Shown here piece after piece: positions 55,346 through 63,839 of a DNA stretch of 64,000 nt (position 1 is its first letter; the number at the start of each line of letters is the position of its first letter). This stretch comes from an uncultured Latescibacterota bacterium (GTDB lineage: Bacteria; Latescibacterota; UBA2968). The notes beneath the pieces are model-generated. The model had not been told where the DNA came from and did no database searches. It worked only from the letters and a program-made list of their open reading frames with translations. Made by a program: the position numbers and the translations under genes. The stretch covers positions 1,626,394 to 1,690,393 of the forward strand of contig OY282377.1 in the NCBI GenBank assembly GCA_958295785.1, written 5' to 3'.

Positions 55346-55680
55346 TGCACTCCCTCCAATGCTTGGCTACCAATCAATCCGAGCTCTAGTGCATTCGCGC
55401 CAATATCGTCAAAATGAGGATCAAGGACGAGAATGTGTCTCATTGCTACATTAACGGCCTTCTCGAACGCGACCAACCCCAGTATCCGGCCGTTGTGGTG
55501 TTCTAGACGTCTATGGTAGACGGCAGAACGCTCGGGAAAAAAGAATATGTCCTTATTCCTTTTTTCCCTTCCAAACTCAATTGATGGCCACAATAACTGT
55601 GGGGCGGTTGGCGGCTCAGGAAGATAGGTGCTTGGCGGCTCATGGTGCCGGCGCGTTGGTGGCAGTATTTCGTTGCTCAT
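55066..55680 (-). CDS. Short PLD-like ORF, probably truncated
   Basis: Frame of 204 codons from ATG 55680. The first ~115 residues look natural (SIEFGREKRNKDIFFFPERS ... AFEKAVNVAMRHILVLDPHFDDIG) and resemble the start of PLD-superfamily proteins. From about 55335 on, the composition turns Arg/Thr/Ser-rich and the frame runs 280 bp inside the next gene, which is more like read-through than protein. The second catalytic half is missing. So this is either a single-domain partner or a truncated or frameshifted gene. It lies 26 bp after the VPA1262-like gene. Confidence 0.45.
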   Translation of the reverse strand: MSNEILPPTRRHHEPPSTYLPEPPTAPQLLWPSIEFGREKRNKDIFFFPERSAVYHRRLEHHNGRILGLVAFEKAVNVAMRHILVLDPHFDDIGANALELGLIGSQALEGVQCAIIYLITTPSILRPPVRCTTRRRFRTLRRWLTKSTRLRVRASMTIWTATPLNNELRSGELAVPWTTFGESKIIIQGISTNWISLPTSWRLT

Positions 55681-55706
55681 TGTCGGAGGGCCGTGGGGTC
55701 AAATCG

Positions 55707-57266
55707 TCATTTGGGTCGTGTGGTCATCGGTTTAGCCAACCAACGTGCGAGGGGTTTGGCACTGTCCCATAAATCTTCGAGATGACCGATAACCGGTTCA
55801 GGATCTGGCAGACCAACAATCATGCCAGCACGCTCGCCTATCGTATGAAGGGAATTTCCAGAGAGCCAAACCTTCTCGTCGACCACCAAAAACCGATCAT
55901 GTAAATCGGGTACTTTGCCGCCGAGGACGCGGATCTCAGGCTTCGTGGAATAGCTTTTGAAGGTCTTTTTTAGTACTCTTTGCAATTCTTTGCCAGCACT
56001 GATGTTTTCGTCAACGCGACCCTTCCCTTTGAGACATTCTGTAGATGTCAGAATCCTGAGTTGTACGCCCTGCCACTGGATAGCATGACCAAAGGCGAGC
56101 AGTTCCCGGCCAGCGAAGTAAGGATCCGCGATGAGCACGGATCCGCATGCCGCCCCAATTTTGTCGCGAATGTATTGCGCCGCGTCTGTTGGCGAATCGT
56201 GAAACCAATGTTGTTCAGCGGCGGCCTGCCGGCGTGATCGCCGGTACTCGGCCTGTACTAGCCGCGAACCGACATCGACATTTTGGCGATCTTTGCCGAC
56301 AACCATATCCCTTTCCTTTTCCTTTTCGGAGACATCATACGAATATGCGGGGCGCTGCCCACTCGCCGGTACATGTACCCTCTTCCGACGCCGTTGTAAT
56401 GCCGCTTCAATACGGACCCTCCTTACGATTGGAGTGGGCTCGAGCCAATAGAGCAACCCATAGTCAGGATGCGTAATCGCACATCCTTCGCGGTTAATTT
56501 TCTCTGGAAACTCGAGAACAGCTATCGCATCGTTATCGAATTTGTGGATAACCGGCGTCATCCGTCCACGCAAACACTCGTTGACGATCTCCATTCGCAA
56601 TCCGCTGAGGCATTGCCCCTGGCGGGCGACGAGCTTGTAAGCCACTGTTTCAGCCGATCCAGTGTTCGGCTTTTCGAGATGGGTTTTCTGAATGGACCGG
56701 AACAGAGGATTCGGACCGATCAGGCACATCGCCCCTTGGTATTCGTAGTAGGCATCTACCAAATCGAAAAGGAGCCACTCCTTCAACTTAATACGGTTCT
56801 TGTCCTCCTGAATGAGATCTTTGATCTTCCGTGGTAGCTCTTTTTTGGCATAGAGAAAGTGGGCGCGTGATCCCTGAACCCATTCAGGCGCGAAATCCAG
56901 CTTGTTCGACGCAACGAGATGCGGCCAAGCGGGTTCGTCCACGAACGGGCCACCCAACAGTTTCGCCCCATCTCCGGGCGTCGGCGTATAGGGGTCTGCG
57001 GGGAGAGACAGATCGCCGCGAATGGCGCGTTTGTACCAATCAATGGCGTCCGTCACAGTTAAGGCAAAACGGCGATAATGCAGATATAAACGTCCTCTGT
57101 TTTGTGCTCGAAAGAGTTGCTCTTCACTACTCGCGGTTTCTGGAAACTCGCTGGGGCGTAGTTCTACCATCCCAAACAGCAGGTGCCGAACCTTGTCGTT
57201 GCGAAACCAAGCTAAGTGGATGACCGCTTGGCGATAACCGGTCCATTTGCAGGAAATAGGGGCCAT
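55707..57266 (-). CDS. VPA1262-like protein with PLD-type C-terminal domain
   Basis: 519 aa from ATG 57266 (AAGGA eight bases ahead); the frame extends to 57380, but those codons come from an nqrA fragment. N-terminal ~330 residues (VIHLAWFRNDKVRHLLFGMVELRP ... YLEPTPIVRR-like) fit what I recall as the VPA1262 family. The C-terminal ~150 (GSVLIADPYFAGRELLAFG ... DLHDRFLVVDEKVWLSGNSL) resembles a PLD-fold nuclease with HDR in place of HxK. It heads the three-gene operon. Such genes occur in defence-rich regions, but no mechanism is known to me. Confidence 0.7.
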   Translation of the reverse strand: MAPISCKWTGYRQAVIHLAWFRNDKVRHLLFGMVELRPSEFPETASSEEQLFRAQNRGRLYLHYRRFALTVTDAIDWYKRAIRGDLSLPADPYTPTPGDGAKLLGGPFVDEPAWPHLVASNKLDFAPEWVQGSRAHFLYAKKELPRKIKDLIQEDKNRIKLKEWLLFDLVDAYYEYQGAMCLIGPNPLFRSIQKTHLEKPNTGSAETVAYKLVARQGQCLSGLRMEIVNECLRGRMTPVIHKFDNDAIAVLEFPEKINREGCAITHPDYGLLYWLEPTPIVRRVRIEAALQRRRKRVHVPASGQRPAYSYDVSEKEKERDMVVGKDRQNVDVGSRLVQAEYRRSRRQAAAEQHWFHDSPTDAAQYIRDKIGAACGSVLIADPYFAGRELLAFGHAIQWQGVQLRILTSTECLKGKGRVDENISAGKELQRVLKKTFKSYSTKPEIRVLGGKVPDLHDRFLVVDEKVWLSGNSLHTIGERAGMIVGLPDPEPVIGHLEDLWDSAKPLARWLAKPMTTRPK

Positions 57267-57322
57267 TTTTGGAATCCTTTTGAGAGTAAAAACGTGCGTC
57301 CGTTTTATCTGGACACACGCTC

Positions 57323-57375
57323 GCCATTTTTTTGTCCGTGAACAACACATCGCCGAGTTTGACGCGATCCCCCAC
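57323..57375. other. Exact 53-bp copy of an nqrA segment
   Basis: Identical to 53066-53118 inside nqrA over all 53 bp (58 bp with one mismatch), in the same orientation. It lies immediately upstream of the VPA1262-like gene and is joined directly to an IS5 end. It codes for nothing in the local frame. A templated-insertion or recombination scar. Confidence 0.9.
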
Positions 57376-57377
57376 GT

Positions 57378-57401
57378 CAACGCTTTCTGTTAGGGACTCT
57401 A
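57378..57401. mobile_element. Solo IS5 terminal relic
   Basis: AACGCTTTCTGTTAGGGACT plus CTAA, matching the right ends at 27437-27460 and 27806-27829. No other part of the element is present on either side. Its last bases supply the stop codon of the Rpn-like gene. Confidence 0.7.
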
Positions 57402-58316
57402 AGCCTCTGCGTCCAACGCATGCTGAAAAGCATCGAGATTGTCCACTTGCACCGCCGCACGATGCAACTGCTTGAGCCGTTGCAAATCGTCAATGGCCCG
57501 AATGCGACCGGCGAACTGACCGGGCGCGTCTGCATCAAAGCGAACCTCCAACACATCGAGAATATCTTCAATGGTGCTTTCTCTAATCCCTTCCTCCCTG
57601 CCCTGTTCAATGCCTCGGTCAATACCTTGTTGGGTAAGGTATTGAGCAAATGATGATTCACGCATAATCGCATCCATAAAACCCTCCTGAGAAATAATAC
57701 GCCTAACGGTGGACAATTCATAAGATATCCCACCTAAAATAGCCATACCCGCCATCATGTCAACCTTGGTTGAAGCGTCCAAGGGCAAGGCTTCCGTCGC
57801 ATGAAGACATTGACGCAACCACGCATCCACAGACACGCCAGACGGAGGTTTCATCAATGGCGCAAACGGAAGCAAGCCCGGATGACCGCCCTCGATAATC
57901 GCTTGACCATCGATTTCACTCAGACGAATCACCTGATATTCCACGACAACGCGGTGGCCGGGCAGTTCTTGGATGTAGTATCCCTTATCGCGTCGTCCAG
58001 CACCGGGACGCAGGTAGATCACAAAGGAAAAGATCGGCAGACCATAGCGTTCTATGGCGCGACCAATATAGCCGGCCATGCGACGCGACATCGGAGTGTC
58101 CGTGCTATCCGCGGTTTGAAATTCGCAATGAATCAACGCATCCTCGCCCTCAATACGCACGCGAATCAGGCTATCGGCGCGCCGGGCTTCCACAGTGGGT
58201 TGCTCGGTCTCGAGCACCTCGAGCACCTCGATGTCAGCGCGTCCGAGTGTGAAGCGGATGAAATCGTCCGGGTAGGTTTGAATCAGGTGTTTGGATATCG
58301 TATCGTATTCGGCCAT
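57399..58316 (-). CDS. Rpn-family recombination-promoting nuclease / PD-(D/E)XK protein
   Basis: 305 aa from ATG 58316 with AAGGTGG ahead (the longer frame to 58361 has a hydrophobic head foreign to the family). PD-(D/E)XK core: DSLIRVRIEGEDALIHCEFQT, with D and E-x-Q near residues 55-70. The C-terminal half has QGIDRGIEQGREEGIRE, a flexible linker typical of Rpn/DUF4351-type proteins. Rpn proteins cut DNA and promote RecA-independent recombination in E. coli, and some are linked to phage defence. The TAG stop is formed by the IS5 relic, so a few C-terminal residues may be lost. Confidence 0.82.
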   Translation of the reverse strand: MAEYDTISKHLIQTYPDDFIRFTLGRADIEVLEVLETEQPTVEARRADSLIRVRIEGEDALIHCEFQTADSTDTPMSRRMAGYIGRAIERYGLPIFSFVIYLRPGAGRRDKGYYIQELPGHRVVVEYQVIRLSEIDGQAIIEGGHPGLLPFAPLMKPPSGVSVDAWLRQCLHATEALPLDASTKVDMMAGMAILGGISYELSTVRRIISQEGFMDAIMRESSFAQYLTQQGIDRGIEQGREEGIRESTIEDILDVLEVRFDADAPGQFAGRIRAIDDLQRLKQLHRAAVQVDNLDAFQHALDAEA

Positions 58317-58405
58317 AAACGCCACCTTGAAAAAATTGATGAAAAAAAATGATACAATCACGCCATTTTTGACAAGACTTTGTTTGACAAAGATGCGAAA
58401 ATAAA

Positions 58406-58446
58406 GGGAATTATATACTTGCCAACCCTAAGCTTTCTTGTTATAT
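58406..58446. mobile_element. Solo left end of the IS1595-type element
   Basis: GGGAATTATATACTTGCCAA followed by CCCTAAGCTTTCTTGTTATAT, matching 5461-5501 with one difference. It is cut off by the IS701-like copy 3, whose first base follows. A nested insertion: the IS1595 arrived first and was later interrupted and its rest lost. Confidence 0.85.
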
Positions 58447-59540
58447 AGGACTTACGCATGCTGAGTTAAAAAAGGGTGCAATTCCGTAAAATGTATCACT
58501 TTGAGGAGGTGTCAATGCGCCAACCGACGCGTTTGGATTACTGTCAGTATCTGCTTAGCCGTCCCCTCAACTATACCCTGACCCCTTTCGCCGACCATAG
58601 CGAAGGGTTCAGTCATGATATGATCAACCGCTATCTCGCCGGTGAGCGTATCCCCCCCCCCGCTCGGTGTGGGAACACGTCAAAGACCACATCGCGCTGA
58701 CGCCTAAAGGCTATGTGATCTTTGATGACACGGTTTTAGACAAGCGACACGCACGCAAGATCGCGTGAGTGCGTCGTCAATAGAGCGGCACCGCCCAAGG
58801 CGTCATCAATGGCATTGGGGTGGTCACATGTGTCTATGTCCATCCGCAACAGGATCGGTTCTGGCTGATTGACTATCGGATTTATGACCCGCAAGGCGAT
58901 GGCAAAACCAAATTGGATCATCTCAAGGACATGCTCTCTGCGTTGGTCTATCAGAAGGGCCTTCCTTTTACCGGGGTCTTGATGGACAGTGGGTATGCGA
59001 CCAAAACCGGTCATGTTACACAGAGAGCAGATGCAAAAAACCTATTATTGTCCCCTCAAGACGAACCGACGCGTGGACGATTCGGCAGGCACAACCCCCT
59101 ACCAGCGCGTAGATAGCTTAACTTGGACTCAAGCGGAGCGCAAACAAGGCAAGCCAATTAAAATCAGAGGGTTCCCCAAAGACCACAAAGTGAAATTATT
59201 CCGGGTGGCGTCTGCTGCCAGACGCACGGCGTATGTCGTGACCAACGACCATGCTCAAAACGATTCTTCAGTGGTACAACAGGTGTGTCACCAAAGATGG
59301 AAAATTGAGCCCTTTCACCGCGAAGTCAAACAAGTGACCGGGCTTGAAAAGTGTCAATGTCGGTTGGCACGCATGGTACGAAATCATATTGGGTGTGCGA
59401 TGTTCGTTTGGATAAGACTCGCGCAGGTGGCCTATCAAACAGGACAAACCATTTATCAAGTCAAATACAGGGGGGTGGCTGACTTCTTGAGACAACAACT
59501 CAAAGCACCTCATATTCCAATGGTGATTGCGTAAGTCCTA
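58446..59540 (+). mobile_element. IS701-like insertion sequence, copy 3
   Basis: 1095 bp with the same ends as copy 1 (TAGGACTTACGCA / TGCGTAAGTCCTA), about 97% identical to it. Inserted in the IS1595 end. It carries a dead transposase gene. Confidence 0.85.
58515..59534 (+). pseudogene. IS701-like transposase with frameshifts and stops
   Basis: Starts as MRQPTRLDYCQYLLS at ATG 58515. A C-run (58652-58661) has two extra bases relative to copy 1, and GTCATGTTACACAGA near 59010 has one more. It contains the same TGA and TAG (KIA*VRRQ*SG) as copy 1, but not copy 1's two later stops. The C-terminal half, from MGMRPKPVMLHREQMQK to MVIA, is open and carries RWKIEPFHREVKQVTGLEKC. Inactive. Confidence 0.85.
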
Positions 59541-59883
59541 TTTCATTTATTGGTTTTCTCCTTCTGTGTCTACCAGGTTTTCGATTGTCGGCGCGGCAAT
59601 GCTCGCTTTCGCAGCATGTACGCTATTCATAATTTTTGTTTGGTTAGATGGATAATTACAAGATGTAAAAAATACTGAAAAAATGAGATCAATTACCTCT
59701 AAGGGTGCTGTTTGCACGGCCTATGCCTGCAATGATCGCATCTAATCAAAAAGATCATTTCGCAGAGAACATCGCTGTGGCAAACTCTGTGAACTTGGGA
59801 TGATCGCCAAGCGCATGCACTAAATTCCGCACGCTCCGTGCCGCGGGAGAGGGACTTTGCATAAATGCTGCGTCCATCTCTTT
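59541..59883. other. AT-richer spacer, no gene seen
   Basis: About 340 bp between IS701-like copy 3 and the subtilase remnant. Only short frames without ribosome sites. No repeat shared with other parts of the window was noticed. Confidence 0.5.
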
Positions 59884-60810
59884 CTACAGCACCGGTCCGC
59901 AAAGCAAATTTGCAACACCAAGCCCATACTCCACATCCGGGCCCGGTTCTCCGGCATCTATTGCACACTCCTTCAGGACACTTACCACTTTCTGTGGAGT
60001 GTTCCATTCAGGGAATTGGAAGAGATAGAATGCCATGGCTGAGAGGCGGGCGGAGGCGGGCGAGGTATACTGCTCAGGAATAATCGTAAGACAAGCATCT
60101 TTGAGAGTGCCGCAACGAATAACTCTTCGCTCTGGCTCCACCGTTGTGCTGTCCGAACCGATACCCGCACTACTGGCAAAAATCACATTATCGAGCCGCG
60201 CGATCTCCAGGTTGTTCTGGTAAAGTTTCCAATTTTTCTCTGCACTGGAGGTTGCTCCATATGCACCACCCGCCTGCCAGAACAGATGATTGTCGTTCCA
60301 CAAGTCCCAAGGACGGGATGTCGGGGAGACGATGTCAGTATCGTCATATATACTATTGCCCGCGGCAAGAATAAACAAGATGCCGTTCTCTCCGCGCAAC
60401 CTCTCCACATCCAGCTCTGTTTTAAAGGGAATACCAAGCGGTACATGCACCACCCGGGTTTTCCGACGCAATGATTCGTGTCTGCCGGAGGTGAGATATC
60501 GCAGTCCTGCGTTTTCTCCGCTAATAAAAGAACCCCAAATACCCAAAGAAAACGAGAGCGAGGTCTCCGGGATGCCCATATAGACCAGCACTTCCTTCAT
60601 GATTTCTCCGTGTTGACTTTCTGGATCATCACCGACCAGCAGAGTATCTCTGAACCCTCCCTGCTACCTGATTGCCAAAGTGTTGAGGATGTATATGCTT
60701 TCATCCGATTGTCCGCTGTTGTACCTCCCGTTGATTCTGATTAAGGATTCTTTGGTCAGCGGAACATCATTTGGACCGCAGCCGCCATCCCGCAGGATGA
60801 AGCACGGCAT
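59884..60810 (-). pseudogene. S8 subtilisin-like peptidase, interrupted and 5' truncated
   Basis: The main open part runs from ATG 60600 to 59884 (238 aa). It contains the oxyanion-Asn motif FILAAGNS and a catalytic-Ser motif YTSPASARLSAMAFYL (GTSxAxP-like). In the same frame upstream of 60600 the sequence reads GDDPESQHGEIMKE, which looks like the catalytic His motif, but TAG at 60664-60666 stops it. Beyond that the frame continues to ATG 60810 (MPCFILRDGGCGPNDVPL...IRINGRYNSGQ). The Asp region is not found. So the protease has lost its start and been split. Alternatively two short adjacent genes, but the His placement argues against that. Confidence 0.6.
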
Positions 60811-61036
60811 GATTAACAATACTACCAACTAATACAGTCGCATCTTTCAGATCCTTTCTGTATGGTCGCTGAATTTTCGGAGGCTTTCAAAGGATTACGA
60901 AGTCTTGACCCGCAGCAGTGAAGCCTTTATTCACCTATCTATGAGTCCTCTCTGGCTCAAGCGACTCGCTTAACGGACAGGGTTAAGATGGCTTCTGAGA
61001 AACGGTCAGTTGTACCCCGCTCCGTCTATTCACCCA

Positions 61037-61951
61037 CTATCCCCTTCGATCACTCCAAATATTATCCGCGTCAATGGGTTCTTCTGTGCGAACAACGCCT
61101 TGATCGTCAATGCCCAAAACCGGAAGTTCCGCGTGGTAATTGGAATACGGCCCCCACATAACGGCGAGTTGCTCGGGTGTCATCCCCGCAATGCTCGGCT
61201 GATCCCAATACTGTTTGGGGCGCGCCACTTCTTCTGCGGTGCCCTGGCGGGCCGAGGTTCTGCTCGTGTATTTGTACAGAATGGATCGGCGTTGGTGCGC
61301 TGCACGCCAGGGCAAGGTGCCGTGCGTTTGCGCCCCATCCATAAAAAAGAGCACATCGCCCGCTTGCATCGCGGGTTGAACGAGCACATCCATGTCGCTT
61401 TTGAAGTATTTGAGATCTTCGGGCATAATGTATTTGGATTTGTGCGATCCGGGCACGGCGACAAACCCGCCATCGCCTGCATTGACATCTGACAATTGCC
61501 ATGAAACAGTGACGCCGCCGCAATACATTTCGCCATTTTGGTTGCGATACGCCACATGAGGTTTGTGGCGATCTCCGGATCCGTGTAGCCGAAGGCCCGC
61601 CACGCCCTTGACATGGCCGATGAGCTCGGGGCCGTGATCCAAGCGAAAGCCCGGCCCGCACATGTCGTTGAGACGCGACACGATCTGGGGATGGACGAGC
61701 ATTTTTCTGAACGGATCGGAATGCGGCGCGGGCATTTTCAGAAAATAGGGATGCTGGTTGCTGGTTCTCACAACCGCATCGGCCCGCACATCCGGTCTTC
61801 CGGGCAGGTCGTCAGCATCCCCGATTTTTAGAATTTTCCGCGTGTAATAATCAATGGCCTCGTTCGCTGTTGCGACCTCATCGGGGCCGAGCACTTGCGG
61901 CACGACGAGGTGCCCGGTGAGGTCCCAGAAGTATCTCTCTTTTGCATCCAT
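61037..61951 (-). CDS. Phytanoyl-CoA dioxygenase (PhyH) family protein
   Basis: 304 aa from ATG 61951. Fe(II)/2-oxoglutarate-type double-stranded beta-helix: MYCGGVTVSWQLSDVNAGDGGFVAVPGSHKSKY is the family core (W-x-L-x-D-x-x-x-x-NG/DGG-x-x-x-x-PGSH), and the distal His lies in FFMDGAQTHGTLPW. The proximal metal pair is probably in the HKPHVAY region and is less clear. Bacterial PhyH enzymes hydroxylate many small substrates, so none can be named. It lies 18 bp after the TPP enzyme gene, suggesting a shared pathway. Confidence 0.87.
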   Translation of the reverse strand: MDAKERYFWDLTGHLVVPQVLGPDEVATANEAIDYYTRKILKIGDADDLPGRPDVRADAVVRTSNQHPYFLKMPAPHSDPFRKMLVHPQIVSRLNDMCGPGFRLDHGPELIGHVKGVAGLRLHGSGDRHKPHVAYRNQNGEMYCGGVTVSWQLSDVNAGDGGFVAVPGSHKSKYIMPEDLKYFKSDMDVLVQPAMQAGDVLFFMDGAQTHGTLPWRAAHQRRSILYKYTSRTSARQGTAEEVARPKQYWDQPSIAGMTPEQLAVMWGPYSNYHAELPVLGIDDQGVVRTEEPIDADNIWSDRRG

Positions 61952-61969
61952 AACAGAATCCTTACGAAT

Positions 61970-63643
61970 TTACGCCGGTGCCCAAGCCTGCGGCGCAATG
62001 CCTTCAATGTGCGTTTTGACATCGACAACCGCGGGTTTGCCCGAAGCCAGGGCCTGCTCCAACGCGCTCGACAGTTCGCTCGGGCGATGAACTGCAATGC
62101 CAAAACAATCCATAGATTGCGCGATTTTTGCAAAATCCGCATCCGTGAGGATCCAGAGTTCGTCAGAGCCGGGGGTCTGCCCGCCATAAGTTCGCTCGTT
62201 GATGCCCTTTTCTTGGTTTAGGGAGCGATTGTTGTTGACAATGGTCACTGTGGGAATGTCGTATCGCAGGGCCGTGTCCAGTTCGGTGAGGTGATACCAT
62301 ATCCCGCCATCGCCGGTGAAGCAGATCACCGGGCGGTCGGGTTCGGCGCATTTGGCGCCGATTGCCGCGGGAAGCCCCCAGCCGAGGGACCCAGCGCAGC
62401 GGATGAACCGCTGATCCGGGTGTTTGAGATCCATCATCGTGCCCGTCCATATCCCCGAGTGGCCCGTGTCAGAGACGAGGATGGCGTCGGAAGGCAGGAT
62501 GTCGGTGAGTTCTTTGCACAGGCGTTCCGGGCGCGTGGGCAGGTCGTCTGAGTTGGCGAGCGGTTCGACTTCGGCGCGCCATTCGCGCACCAATGCTTGG
62601 ACGCGGCTGACCCATTCGGCGCGTTCGGCAACCGGGGCCGCATGGTCGATCATTTTTCGCAGGGATGCCCGCACATCGCCTTGCAGGCCGAGCGCGAGGG
62701 GAAATGACCGACCGAGTTCCGCGGGGTTGATATCGAGTTGGATAACGGGCGTGCCTTTGGGCGGGATTTTCCACTCATTGGTGACTTGCCCACCGGTGTG
62801 GCTACCGATGAAAAACACGAGGTCCGCTTCGCAGACGGCCTTGTTCGCGCAGGCCCGCGAGTAGTGCCCGCAAACCCCAATGGCGAGCGGATGGTCATAC
62901 TGGAAGGTCTCTTTGGCGTTGAGAGAGGTGGCAACCGGGATGGACAATTTCTCCGCGAGTTCCACGAGTTCGGCGCCTGCCTGAGAATAGGTGACACCGC
63001 CGCCGGCAATGATGACGGGGCGTTTGGCGCGGGCGAGCAATTGGATGGCTTCCCGCACGCGCGACAGTTCTGGCTCTGGGCGAAAGGGCGGAACCTGTGT
63101 GAATTGTTCTTCGATGATGACGTCTAAGTCCGCTTCGGCTTCTGCGATGTTTTGCCCGATAAATCCCTCAAAGTCCAGATGAACCGGGCCGGGCGTGCCC
63201 GAGATGGCTTCTCGAAATGCCTGACGCAGGAAATACGGCAGTTGTTCGAGCGCGTTCACGTTGACACTGTATTTGGTGACCGCGCCAAAAGGGCCCTTGT
63301 GATCGACTTCTTGATAGGCGTGCCGGTGCTGGTTGATCTGGGTCTGGCGTCCGGTGATGGCGATCACGGGCGCGCACGCGAGATAGGCGTCTTGCAGGCC
63401 CGCCGCGAGATTGGCCGCGCCGACCGATTGGGCCATGCAAATGCCGGGGCCTCGGCCGATGCGGGCGTACGCATCGGCCATGTACGCAGCGGCTTTTTCG
63501 CCGTGTGTCATAATGCGTTTGATGCCCAAATTTTCCATTTCATACAGCGCTTTGGGCGCGATGACGGGCATAAAAAAAACGTGGCTAATGCCATATCCCT
63601 TAAAGGTTTCGGCGATGAACCGCCCGCCGGTCATTTTGGGCAT
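61970..63643 (-). CDS. TPP-dependent acetolactate synthase-like enzyme
   Basis: 557 aa from ATG 63643, which has AGGAG ahead; the frame upstream to 63772 is noise. Domain order: TPP_N with catalytic Glu in MTHGEKAAAYMADAYAR (about residue 50), central domain (VIIAGGGVTYSQAG), TPP_C with GDGG...VNNN cofactor site near 450 (CFTGDGGIWYHLTELDTALR). Such enzymes include acetolactate synthase, benzoylformate decarboxylase and oxalyl-CoA decarboxylase types; the substrate is unknown. No ilvN-like small subunit is adjacent, so catabolic rather than branched-chain synthesis is likelier. Followed by the PhyH gene. Confidence 0.87.
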   Translation of the reverse strand: MPKMTGGRFIAETFKGYGISHVFFMPVIAPKALYEMENLGIKRIMTHGEKAAAYMADAYARIGRGPGICMAQSVGAANLAAGLQDAYLACAPVIAITGRQTQINQHRHAYQEVDHKGPFGAVTKYSVNVNALEQLPYFLRQAFREAISGTPGPVHLDFEGFIGQNIAEAEADLDVIIEEQFTQVPPFRPEPELSRVREAIQLLARAKRPVIIAGGGVTYSQAGAELVELAEKLSIPVATSLNAKETFQYDHPLAIGVCGHYSRACANKAVCEADLVFFIGSHTGGQVTNEWKIPPKGTPVIQLDINPAELGRSFPLALGLQGDVRASLRKMIDHAAPVAERAEWVSRVQALVREWRAEVEPLANSDDLPTRPERLCKELTDILPSDAILVSDTGHSGIWTGTMMDLKHPDQRFIRCAGSLGWGLPAAIGAKCAEPDRPVICFTGDGGIWYHLTELDTALRYDIPTVTIVNNNRSLNQEKGINERTYGGQTPGSDELWILTDADFAKIAQSMDCFGIAVHRPSELSSALEQALASGKPAVVDVKTHIEGIAPQAWAPA

Positions 63644-63777
63644 GGTGTTCTCCTTATTGGGTTTGCGTTGAGACAGTCGGGAAACCCCGTCGGTACGTGG
63701 ATGTCGCTGTAATGAACTGCAAAAACATCCGAAATTCAAGAAAAAAACAGTTTGTAAAGACAGGTTACGCAACCTCT

Positions 63778-63819
63778 AAAAAAAGGCCCGCCGCTTGCAG
63801 CAACAAGCGACAGGCCCGA
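63778..63819 (-). terminator. Terminator of the upstream small membrane protein gene
   Basis: On the minus strand, GCCTGTCGCTTG and CAAGCGGCGGGC pair around TTGCTG, then TTTTTTT follows. It ends transcription of the gene at 63840-64000 before the TPP enzyme promoter region (63644-63777). Confidence 0.82.
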
Positions 63820-63839
63820 AGTCAACACGGGGTAGCAAC

